Shown piece after piece: positions 43,105 through 51,481 of a DNA stretch of 64,000 nucleotides. The stretch comes from Candidatus Fermentibacterota bacterium. GTDB lineage: Bacteria; Fermentibacterota; Fermentibacteria; Fermentibacterales; Fermentibacteraceae. The first letter of the stretch is position 1. Every line of letters begins with the position of its first letter. Below the pieces are notes generated by a model. It was not told the origin of the DNA and searched no databases. It saw only the letters and a list, made by a program, of their open reading frames with translations. The position numbers were made by a program, and so were the translations under genes. The DNA lies in NCBI GenBank assembly GCA_002748705.1, contig PDSZ01000019.1, forward strand, positions 1-64,000, given 5' to 3'.

Positions 43105-45239
43105 AGTCCCTGCCTTCCCATACCATCAAGAATATTCCGGTGATATTCGGCTCTTCTGTGAAGCCCTGCGTCACGAAGAAGCCTTATCAGATCAAGTCTC
43201 AGCTGGGGATCAGGACCCCAGGCATCAAGCCAGGTCTCAAAATCCTCAGCGAGAAAGATTATATCATAATTGCCTGAAAGGTACGAAGTGAGAAGCCTCT
43301 GCAGCATCTCAACCGATGCATCTCCAGGAACTTCCTCAGGTGAGCCTGCAAAGAGCAGCAATGCGGCAGACAGCTTTTCAGAACTGTTTTCCTCAATGCC
43401 GCTGTTGGCAAGATAGAGACCGGTTTCAACAGGATTGAACAATGCAGCAAAAGCCATTTCACCGGTTGAGATAAAAGGTCCGTATCGCCTCTCCCAGAGC
43501 ACTTCTCTTGCAAGAGATACACCTTTCGGGCCGTCCAGCTCAAATACCCTCAGGGATGGCCCCTGCCATACCGGCACCAGCCTCTCAAGGGATTCAGGAT
43601 AGTAATGAAGTCTTACAGCCAGAGAACCGTCAGGCACTTCCCTCAGCCCTGCAAGATAGATGAGCCCAGCAGAGGATCTGTCAAAGATGAAGTCAGCCTG
43701 ATAAACAAGATATCGGGCTCCTTTCTCTTCCATGAAGCTGACCATTTCTTCTTCTGAACCGTACATCAGCCTGGCAAAGGAGATAATGGTTTCTCTGTTG
43801 CCTTTGTTCTCAAAGAAGGTGTGGGTAACAGCAGGAGTTTCTGCGTATGCAGTCAGAAGCCCTGAAATGTGCCAGAAGGAGAGAACCGTTCCATCTGTTT
43901 CAGAAGCCCACTGAAGAAAACTGTCAAGTTCATCATCTCCAAGAAGGGATGACTGGTATTCAATACTGAGCCCTGCAGAGGAGAGAAGCGCAGCATACTC
44001 GGGAGCCATCATGCTCTGAACTCCGAGAAGCGCCGCTGCAGAAGAGATGAGCAATTTGTTCCGCCAGAAAGCAGAGACAATAAGCGGTATGGCTGCCACT
44101 GCCAGAAGAACATGAAGTCTGTCAAAAAGAAGGTATCCTGCAAGAGAAACAGGCAGAGCCCAGTACAGCAGTGTTCCATTCAGGATTTTTCGAAACCTTT
44201 TCCAGCCCAGAGCTGCCGCCGGTATCACAGGCAGAAAGAGAAGAAGCATCTGCCCCGGAGATGGACTGGTATAGCCGCTTACCCAGAAAAGTCTGGCATC
44301 ATTGGAGAGCATGGATGGGTCTTCAGGATGGCTGAAAAGAAATCTGAACTTGGCCAGAATAACTGCTGTAACATGCCCTGTGGCACCGGAACCGGAAAGA
44401 AATAATGCACAGGCTGCCGCAGCTGAACCTGTCCATCGAATGACTTTTCCACCGGTGAAGGCTCCTGCTGCAGAGAAAACCGCAAGGACTGTTGCCGGTG
44501 AGTACAAAGCGCCGTCATGCCTCATGTGGGTGAGGAGCAGCGAAGCGGTTACCTGGGCTGCTGCATAGGGAAGAGTGAGGTGTTTTCCAGGTCTTTTGAA
44601 AAGCATCCACAGAAAAAGACCTGTGGCAATGAATCCGGTTACCTTCCAGGCTGCCAGAGCCATGAAGAAAAGAACTGCCCCTGTAATTCCCGCAAAGTAT
44701 TTTCGTCTGGTTCCTGCAGAAATATCTGCAAACATGAGAGAGGAAAAAATCAGAGGAAGAGCGACAGTTTCCCTGTAGAGACTCTCACCTCTGGTTCTCA
44801 GCAGGGCAGGAAGAAAAACAGCATAGAGCAGTGCGGCAAAAAATGATTCTCCAGAGGAAAAACCTGTTTTCTTCATCCAGAAGAAGAGTACAGGAACCAG
44901 AAGCAGCGGAAACCCCCGGCAGAAAAAGGTAAGGAAACTGTTAAGATCACCGCCTGTTATGCGGTGAATACCTCCTGCAATGTATTCTTCGAAGATTGAG
45001 TTCTCACCGGTGTTCATTCCATATGGGCGCATTACCAGTGAATCCACCTCAGGTATTCCCTGACCTGATGAGACCATTTCAGTGTATCTGAGAGCCTGTG
45101 TGGTTTCTCCCTGCATTCTATCCGGAGGCGGAAGAACAGCAGTTGCGAAAACTGTGCGGAAAACGAATCCTCCTGCTGTTATCAGCAAGAGAATCAGCAG
45201 TGTTTTTAAATGGGTTTTTCCCTCAGCCGATGCGCGCAT
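43101..45239 (-). CDS. STT3-like oligosaccharyltransferase-family membrane protein
   Basis: 712 residues, about 11-12 transmembrane helices in the first two-thirds and a soluble C-terminal domain. The first loop (RMQGETTQALRYTEM, ending VMRPYG) resembles the DxxYxxR...YPYG region of STT3/AglB/PglB. The start of the soluble part, GTVLSFWHISGLLTAYAETP, aligns with VLSWWDYG of oligosaccharyltransferases, but the WWDYG motif is degenerate (FWHIS). It may be a GT-C glycosyltransferase with another substrate or a lost peptide-binding motif. It lies beside an MglA-like gene, which it overlaps by 17 bp. Confidence 0.7.
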   Translation of the reverse strand: MRASAEGKTHLKTLLILLLITAGGFVFRTVFATAVLPPPDRMQGETTQALRYTEMVSSGQGIPEVDSLVMRPYGMNTGENSIFEEYIAGGIHRITGGDLNSFLTFFCRGFPLLLVPVLFFWMKKTGFSSGESFFAALLYAVFLPALLRTRGESLYRETVALPLIFSSLMFADISAGTRRKYFAGITGAVLFFMALAAWKVTGFIATGLFLWMLFKRPGKHLTLPYAAAQVTASLLLTHMRHDGALYSPATVLAVFSAAGAFTGGKVIRWTGSAAAACALFLSGSGATGHVTAVILAKFRFLFSHPEDPSMLSNDARLFWVSGYTSPSPGQMLLLFLPVIPAAALGWKRFRKILNGTLLYWALPVSLAGYLLFDRLHVLLAVAAIPLIVSAFWRNKLLISSAAALLGVQSMMAPEYAALLSSAGLSIEYQSSLLGDDELDSFLQWASETDGTVLSFWHISGLLTAYAETPAVTHTFFENKGNRETIISFARLMYGSEEEMVSFMEEKGARYLVYQADFIFDRSSAGLIYLAGLREVPDGSLAVRLHYYPESLERLVPVWQGPSLRVFELDGPKGVSLAREVLWERRYGPFISTGEMAFAALFNPVETGLYLANSGIEENSSEKLSAALLLFAGSPEEVPGDASVEMLQRLLTSYLSGNYDIIFLAEDFETWLDAWGPDPQLRLDLIRLLRDAGLHRRAEYHRNILDGMGRQGL

Positions 45240-45801
45240 GGCGCCTGGCTATCTGGGTGGCTATTATCTTGAGGGTTTCAGCAGGCCCTGAACCTCCCAT
45301 GGCTACAGAGTCCACTGTGGGCCAATCGCGCCTGTTCAGATCAGAGTTCATTCTGCCGGTATCCATTATGCCGGGAAGGTCCCTCTTATTGAACTGCAGA
45401 ACCATGGGAATCATCAATAGATCAATACCGTAACTTTTGAGGTTGTGTTCAAGGTCATCCATGCTGTTCAGGTTTGCCTCAACCCTCTCCTGCTGGCTGT
45501 CTGCCACAAACACAATACCGTCAACTCCGTCAAGAATAACCCTGCGGCTGAGGGCATAGTATGCCTGACCGGGAACGGAATACAGGTGCAGTTTGAGCAG
45601 TGAATCACCAATCCTTGCAAAATTAACAGGGAGGAAATCAAAGAAGACAGTTCGCTCGCATCTGGTGCAGAGAGTGACCAGACGGCCACGGTTCTCAGGA
45701 GCTATGAAATCCCGAATGCCTCTCAGGTTGGTGGTTTTTCCCGAAAGCCCCGGACCGTAATAGACGATCTTGTAGGCTATTTCATTGCCTGATTTATGCA
45801 C
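45223..45801 (-). CDS. mglA: MglA-like small GTPase, copy 1
   Basis: 192 residues, Ras-like. Walker A is GPGLSGKTTN, switch II DxPG equivalent YSVPGQAYY, and the base-recognition motif NKRD. The core TVFFDFLPV is an MglA signature. MglA proteins set polarity and regulate motility or surface machinery. It starts at GTG behind GGAGG. No roadblock-type MglB partner is adjacent. A second copy is at 55113-55715. Confidence 0.88.
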   Translation of the reverse strand: MHKSGNEIAYKIVYYGPGLSGKTTNLRGIRDFIAPENRGRLVTLCTRCERTVFFDFLPVNFARIGDSLLKLHLYSVPGQAYYALSRRVILDGVDGIVFVADSQQERVEANLNSMDDLEHNLKSYGIDLLMIPMVLQFNKRDLPGIMDTGRMNSDLNRRDWPTVDSVAMGGSGPAETLKIIATQIARRHARIG

Positions 45802-45836
45802 TTGCCCCCTCCAGCTGATGGTTCATTCAGAACCTC

Positions 45837-47156
45837 TTACAAAATATAACCTTCTTCACCGCTTCTTTCAACCAGCCCGCTCAGCTTTTCTGCCACCTTT
45901 CTGCCGGTGAGTCTCGCCCTGCCTTTTATCAGATCAGGTGCGCCAAAGAGATAATCTTCCATGAGGTACGAAAGAACAGAGCGAAGACGCCTTGCCCCTA
46001 TGTCCTCCTTCTCATTGTTCATGTACCTGGCTGCTGAAGCGATTTCATTTGCAGCGGAATCGTCCACCTTCAGAGTAACTCCATCAACTTCCAGAAGCTT
46101 CAGATACTGGTCAAGAATACAGTTCTCAGGCTCTGTGAGTATTCGCTTCAGATCCTCCTGGGAGAGCGGGTCCAGTGAAACCCTGAGAGGAAATCTGCCC
46201 TGAAGTTCCGGAATAAGGTCTGCAGGGCTGCTGCCGTGAAACGCTCCTGCTGCTATAAAGAGAATGTGGTCGGTCTTGACTGTACCATACTTGGTGGCAA
46301 CTGTGCTTCCTTCAACAAGTGGAAGAAGATCTCTCTGAACTCCCATTCTTGACACATCAGGGCCGCTTCCACCCTCTGAACCAATAATCTTGTCTATCTC
46401 GTCGATGAAGACTATCCCCTCTTCCTGGGCCAGTCTCAACCCCTCCATCACATGGTCTCCACCATCAAGCAGCCTGTTCATCTCTTCGTCGAAGAGGCGT
46501 TTTCTGGCATCAGAAACTTTTATTCGAACCTTTTTCCGTCTTCTTCCGATAACCTTGTCGAGCATCTTTTTCATCTGGTCATTCATCTGGTTGTCGAAAC
46601 CCTGACCTGGAATCATGGGAAAAACTTCCACTCCCATGGACTGCTCTGCTATTGAGAGTTCAATCTGAACATATTCCAGTCTCATACCGTCCAGCAGATC
46701 TTCAAGAACTGCCTCAGACTCCACATCTGGAACAGAAGACGATGCTTTAAGGGCTGCCAGAAGCCGTGTTCTAACCCTGGCTTCAGCCTCTGCCGTGCGG
46801 TTTTCCCTGGCCTTTTTTGTGGCAAGATTCACAGCTGAGCGAACAAGATCCCTGATGATTCCCTCAACATCCCTTCCCACATAACCTGTCTCAGTGTATT
46901 TTGTTGCTTCTACCTTTACAAAGGGAGCGCCTACCAGAGCAGCCATTCTTCTTGCTATCTCGGTTTTTCCAACTCCTGTAGGTCCCATCATTATCATATT
47001 GCTGGGGTTTATCTCAGAGCGCATAGGCTCTTCAACCAGTCTTCTTCTGTAACGGTTGCGAAGAGCTATGGCAACTGTGCGCTTTGCGCCGTTCTGGCCA
47101 ATGACATGCCTGTCAAGCCATTTCACCGTTTCAGCAGGGGTCATTACTTGCTGCAT
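45837..47156 (-). CDS. hslU: HslU, ATPase of the HslUV protease
   Basis: 439 residues, AAA+ unfoldase. Walker A is GPTGVGKTEIARR, Walker B VFIDEIDKI, pore motif KYTETGYVGRDVE, and the C-terminus EEGYIL fits the HslV-docking tail (family ends YIL). The start at 47156 has GGAGG 5 bp upstream; a second ATG at 47144 is possible. Overlaps hslV. Confidence 0.97.
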   Translation of the reverse strand: MQQVMTPAETVKWLDRHVIGQNGAKRTVAIALRNRYRRRLVEEPMRSEINPSNMIMMGPTGVGKTEIARRMAALVGAPFVKVEATKYTETGYVGRDVEGIIRDLVRSAVNLATKKARENRTAEAEARVRTRLLAALKASSSVPDVESEAVLEDLLDGMRLEYVQIELSIAEQSMGVEVFPMIPGQGFDNQMNDQMKKMLDKVIGRRRKKVRIKVSDARKRLFDEEMNRLLDGGDHVMEGLRLAQEEGIVFIDEIDKIIGSEGGSGPDVSRMGVQRDLLPLVEGSTVATKYGTVKTDHILFIAAGAFHGSSPADLIPELQGRFPLRVSLDPLSQEDLKRILTEPENCILDQYLKLLEVDGVTLKVDDSAANEIASAARYMNNEKEDIGARRLRSVLSYLMEDYLFGAPDLIKGRARLTGRKVAEKLSGLVERSGEEGYIL

Positions 47157-47683
47157 ATTTCCTCCGACTGAACCTCACCGCCTGTGTAGATACAGATATC
47201 GCAGGCTATTCTGATTGACTCAGCTGCAAGTTTCAGCGGACCCATTCTGGTATGCCTGTCCAGTGCCCTGGCTGCAGCTATGGCATATGGAGAACCTGAA
47301 CCTACAGAAACTATTCCATCCGGAGCTTCCACAACCTCCCCTGATCCGCCTATTATCAGTGCATGAGATCTGTCCACTGCTGCAAGCATGGCATTCAGTT
47401 CTCTCAGGTATTTGTCTGCTCTCCATTCCCTTGCAAGCTCAACTGAAGCCCTGGGAAGGTTTCCTCTGAAAGCCTCCAGCTTTTCCTCAAGCCTTTCCAC
47501 AAGGGCGAATGCATCTGCTCCAGCGCCGGAGAATCCAACCAGTACCGACCCGCCGCAGAGTTTTCTTATTTTTTTGGCAGACATCTTGAGAATAGTCTCC
47601 CCCAGTGTAACCTGTCCGTCTGCAGCCATTGCCGCAGTTCCGTTTCTTACAATGCCCAGCACTGTTGTAGAACGAAAATCCAT
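47144..47683 (-). CDS. hslV: HslV, peptidase of the HslUV protease
   Basis: Proteasome-like threonine peptidase, 179 residues. The start reads MDFRSTTVLGIVRNG; processing would expose a Thr of TTVLGI as N-terminal nucleophile. Typical segments follow: AADGQVTLG and VGFSGAGADAFALVERLE. The ATG at 47683 has a GGGAG site upstream; the longer frame is not needed. It lies 1 bp from the DUF2723 gene end. Confidence 0.96.
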   Translation of the reverse strand: MDFRSTTVLGIVRNGTAAMAADGQVTLGETILKMSAKKIRKLCGGSVLVGFSGAGADAFALVERLEEKLEAFRGNLPRASVELAREWRADKYLRELNAMLAAVDRSHALIIGGSGEVVEAPDGIVSVGSGSPYAIAAARALDRHTRMGPLKLAAESIRIACDICIYTGGEVQSEEICSK

Positions 47684-47684
47684 A

Positions 47685-50597
47685 TTAACTCCCGCTTCTG
47701 CCTGTGAAACATGCGTTCCACGCTTCAGCATGGTCCATCTCCATTGATGTAACCATCACATTCCATGCCAGAGCAGGGTAACCGCTGTCAATGAGAAGCT
47801 GACTTCTGGCCTCCGGAGAGAATGATTTCATTGCGATTATGTACCATAGCGCAGTCTGACGGGCAAGTTCAGGGTCTTCGATTAATCTTTCCGCAAGCAT
47901 GGCAACCGCCTGTCTGTCCTCTTCAGCAGGAAGTTCCGGACCCAGTATTGCTCCTGCGGAAACAGCAGCTATCACATTGCCCAGTGAGGCCAGACCTACC
48001 ATTTCCGTTATTACCATTGATCCGTCCAGATCACTGCGCCACTGGAGTTCAGCGCTGTTCTGATCCATACTGCCTATAACAGAGGCAAGTGCTGTGTCCA
48101 TGATGCTGAGCCCTGAAGTCAATGGACTGTAAATGGTTGATCTGTCCACCATTTCCTCCATAAGACTGAAAAGAGCCTCATCGCACCCCGAAGAGGCTAT
48201 TTCACCAAGCACCTGTCTGGCAGTGATGTAATCGCCAAAAGCAAGAGAAGCTTCAATTCTTATCCACTCGTGTTCAGGTGATCCGTCGCTGATGGAATCA
48301 ATAACGCTCAGGAACGCCTCTGCCTGTTCAAACTCATCGGCAACTGCAGCCAGCTTGCCCATTTCAGCCTGAATTTGAATATCCTCAGCCCAGGGCTCCA
48401 TGAACGATATCTGCTCTTCAACATACTCTCTGGCTGCAGAAAGCCCTTCAGTTCCCATCAGCACCCGAGCCTTGATCAATGCCACACTGGACATGATAAG
48501 CGCCCACTGCTCAGGCATTGCGCTGAACAGGTTTTCAGCCATAGCCAGAGACGAGAGTGCTCTTTCTGAATCACCGGAGGCGAGAAACTGACCGGCCATC
48601 CTGCTGTAGCAGCTGGCATAGTTGCGAGCTATCTGAACAGCCTGATCATCCTTGTAGACACCAGGGTCAGTCAGGCCTGTTGTGAGGTAGTTCTGTGATT
48701 TTTCCCAGCCGAAATCGGGGTTTACTTCTGTTCTAACAGGAGAATCCATAATCTGGAATGTAATACCCTGCATCTGAAGGTAATCCTGCACATACTTCCT
48801 GTTGTCCGAGGCCACAGTACCTGCTATAACAACTTCTCTTCCGTGAATGTCCCTGTTCTTCACCATATTGATCAGCAGAAGGTCCTGCATCGGCACCGAT
48901 CCCTGATTACCTCTGCCAAGGCTGGGTACAGTAATGGCTAATTCACCATGTTCCATAACCCATGGCCATGAGGAATTAAAGGTATCATCCAGAATAGTTC
49001 TTTCCAGAGGTGATGTCACAGGCATTCCATCACTGGTGACATGGAAGAAATTGGGGCCCCAGATAAACACCGGCTCCATTGAGTCAACAAGCTCAGGATC
49101 GTAGCTGAGCAGAAGCGGATCTTTTTCCATGAGCTGTTTCATGTACCACCTGGTGTTCATAAGACTAAGGTTGGATATAATAACATCCCGCCTTACACCA
49201 AGAACTCCCTGGGCAAACCACAGAGGGAATGTGTCATTGTCGCCGTTGGTTATTATCACTGCGTTTTCAGGGCAGGATTCCAGCAGATTGATACCATAAT
49301 CCCTTGCTGCATAGTCCCCTGATCTGTCGCACATGTGCCAGTTGGCAGCCAGTGCAGTGAGGGGAAAAAACATCAGTATCCAGGCGAACCTTCTTGCACC
49401 GGACTTTTTAAGATTCTTGAAAAGCGATCCTGCACCGATCATTGAGAGCACCGCAAAAAAGATGAAAGAGGCTCCGAAGAAGTAATCCCTCTCCCTGACT
49501 TCACCAAGGGCAGTACCTTCAGGGCCGGTTTTGAAGTTCAGGTAAACAACAAAAGCAAAGCTTGCCATAAAGAATGTGAGCCCCAGAAGAACCAGAAGAT
49601 CTTTTCGTCCGGCTCCAAGAGCAAAGAGACCTGTCAGCGCTAGAAGCGCAAGACCAAGCCACAGGAAAGCCCACAGCACTCCTCCAGGTGACCCCATTGG
49701 ATCAGTCCAGGCGGAGGGTTTGCCTATCTGCCAGGAGAGGTATTCCCTGAAGAGTCCAAGCTGCTCACCGAAGGGACCCTTTCTGTCCAGTATGGATACC
49801 TGACCGTACTGTTCCCTCTCCAGAGCTTTTCTGAACTCGGTCCACCGACAGGGGTTGGTCTCGTTTATCTCCGGATTCTGTATGGCTCTCAGGGGCATAT
49901 AAAGGTGAACGCTGAAAGCCAGCACCATGAATGTGAGAAAAACCACAATGAAAGAAGGGTTCTTCCACTCAAAAGCCTTTTTCCGAATTGCATAGAGAAT
50001 GTACATGGAAACTATGGGAAGAACAACAATAAGGGCGCTGAGGTGGTTGCCTATTGAAAGGGTCATAAGGTAACCTGTGAGCAGAAGCTGCTTTCCTGCA
50101 GGTCTGTTATGCAGACGCCTCTCTATCCAAAGGTCGAAAACCCAGAGTATCAGCATGGAGAGAAGACCTGCCATTGCGTAGGTCTCTGCTGCGTTGTTGT
50201 TTCTCCAGACAGTGTAGCTGAACCCTGCCAGAAGAGCTGCAGCAGCAGAGACAGGACGGTAGAGCCAGGGCTCCAGGTTCATTCTGGAAGACCATCTCTG
50301 CACAAGCCTTGCGGTAAGGCCTATGGTAACAGTTCCTGCAAGGGCGCACATAAGGTTGACCCTTGCGGCCACTGAAGGCATAAACCCGAAAAGCAGTGTG
50401 CTGAACCTTCCCATAAGAACAAAGAAGGGAACCCCCGGCGGGTGAGGTATCCCTGCAACCCATGAGCAGGTTATGTACTCGCCGCTGTCCCAGAAACTCA
50501 CCGAAGGGGCAAGTGTCAGCAGGTAAACGATGAATGCGGCAAGGGCGGCTGCCGCAGCTATCATTCTGTCCACATTAACGGTCTCTCTGAAATTCAC
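47685..50597 (-). CDS. DUF2723 membrane protein (GT-C-like) with helical C-terminal half
   Basis: 970 residues. The first ~400 hold many transmembrane helices with the DUF2723 start TLAPSVSFWDSGEYITCSW and GIPHPPGVPFFVLMGR. GT-C mannosyltransferase-like enzymes have a similar acidic loop (here DSGE). A loop domain with the AIITNGDNDTFPLWFAQ block follows, then a TPR-like region. DUF2723 proteins are common in FCB bacteria and are linked to protein O-glycosylation; the substrate is not known. Together with the STT3-like protein it suggests active surface glycosylation. Confidence 0.8.
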   Translation of the reverse strand: MNFRETVNVDRMIAAAAALAAFIVYLLTLAPSVSFWDSGEYITCSWVAGIPHPPGVPFFVLMGRFSTLLFGFMPSVAARVNLMCALAGTVTIGLTARLVQRWSSRMNLEPWLYRPVSAAAALLAGFSYTVWRNNNAAETYAMAGLLSMLILWVFDLWIERRLHNRPAGKQLLLTGYLMTLSIGNHLSALIVVLPIVSMYILYAIRKKAFEWKNPSFIVVFLTFMVLAFSVHLYMPLRAIQNPEINETNPCRWTEFRKALEREQYGQVSILDRKGPFGEQLGLFREYLSWQIGKPSAWTDPMGSPGGVLWAFLWLGLALLALTGLFALGAGRKDLLVLLGLTFFMASFAFVVYLNFKTGPEGTALGEVRERDYFFGASFIFFAVLSMIGAGSLFKNLKKSGARRFAWILMFFPLTALAANWHMCDRSGDYAARDYGINLLESCPENAVIITNGDNDTFPLWFAQGVLGVRRDVIISNLSLMNTRWYMKQLMEKDPLLLSYDPELVDSMEPVFIWGPNFFHVTSDGMPVTSPLERTILDDTFNSSWPWVMEHGELAITVPSLGRGNQGSVPMQDLLLINMVKNRDIHGREVVIAGTVASDNRKYVQDYLQMQGITFQIMDSPVRTEVNPDFGWEKSQNYLTTGLTDPGVYKDDQAVQIARNYASCYSRMAGQFLASGDSERALSSLAMAENLFSAMPEQWALIMSSVALIKARVLMGTEGLSAAREYVEEQISFMEPWAEDIQIQAEMGKLAAVADEFEQAEAFLSVIDSISDGSPEHEWIRIEASLAFGDYITARQVLGEIASSGCDEALFSLMEEMVDRSTIYSPLTSGLSIMDTALASVIGSMDQNSAELQWRSDLDGSMVITEMVGLASLGNVIAAVSAGAILGPELPAEEDRQAVAMLAERLIEDPELARQTALWYIIAMKSFSPEARSQLLIDSGYPALAWNVMVTSMEMDHAEAWNACFTGRSGS

Positions 50598-51481
50598 TTC
50601 TTCTCCCTGGGGTGAGTCTTCATGTAAACACCCTTAAGTTTTTCAGTGGTCAGGTGGGTGTATATCTGTGTAGTTCCTATCCCTTTATGTCCGAGCAGTT
50701 CCTGCACAGTTCTTATATCTGCCCCTGCATCAAGAAGGTGTGTGGCAAAACTGTGCCTGAATGTGTGGGGAGTGGCCCCTGCGGCTCTGGCCGCTCTGCT
50801 CACTCCATCTGTTACAATACGCCTGATATCCCTCGGGTCAAGTTTTCTGCCGCGAACGCTTATGAAAACTGTTCCCGGGTCTTCTCCCCTGAGAAGCTCG
50901 CGGCGAACCTCAAGCCACCTTGAAAGCCAACGACAGGTTCCCTCAGGAATAGGTGTTATTCGCTCACGGCGACCTTTTCCCAGCACCCTTATGGTCATTT
51001 CATCTGTGTCCACATTGCCTGTGAGCAGCGATGCTGCTTCTGCGGCTCTGAGGCCGGCTCCGTAGAGAACCTCAAGTACTGTACGATTCCGTACACCGGC
51101 AGTTTTGGAGGTATCAAACGATGTAAGAACCTTTTTAACTTCTTCAACACCCAGAAACCCTGGAAGAGGGATTTTTGCACAAGGGGGCTTTATCGCCGCT
51201 GCTGTATCTGTTTCAGACCGTCCGGTTCTGTACATCCAGGCTGAGAAGGTTCTGAAACAGCTCACCATTCGGGCAATACTCCTTCTGGAAAGACCTGAAG
51301 CAGACCTTCTCATTATGTATTCCCTCATTGATTCAGTGGAAACAGGAGTTGAATCAGGTTTGGTTTTAAGGTAGTCGCCTATTTGAACCGAATAAGCCCG
51401 CACTGTCAGAGGCGAGAGGCCTCTGCCATGCTCAAGCTCATCGGTGAACGACTGCAGGATCAGTCTGTCTTCTTCCTGCAA
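50594..51481 (-). CDS. xerD: Tyrosine recombinase XerC/XerD family, second copy
   Basis: 295 residues. It keeps Arg in LYGAGLRAAEAASLL, Lys in GKGRRERITP, HTFRHSFATHLL, LLGHKGIGTT and the nucleophile Tyr in QIYTH. It overlaps topA by 22 bp. With the copy at 610-1500 it probably forms the two-recombinase dif system; the C/D naming is tentative. Confidence 0.9.
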   Translation of the reverse strand: MQEEDRLILQSFTDELEHGRGLSPLTVRAYSVQIGDYLKTKPDSTPVSTESMREYIMRRSASGLSRRSIARMVSCFRTFSAWMYRTGRSETDTAAAIKPPCAKIPLPGFLGVEEVKKVLTSFDTSKTAGVRNRTVLEVLYGAGLRAAEAASLLTGNVDTDEMTIRVLGKGRRERITPIPEGTCRWLSRWLEVRRELLRGEDPGTVFISVRGRKLDPRDIRRIVTDGVSRAARAAGATPHTFRHSFATHLLDAGADIRTVQELLGHKGIGTTQIYTHLTTEKLKGVYMKTHPREKK

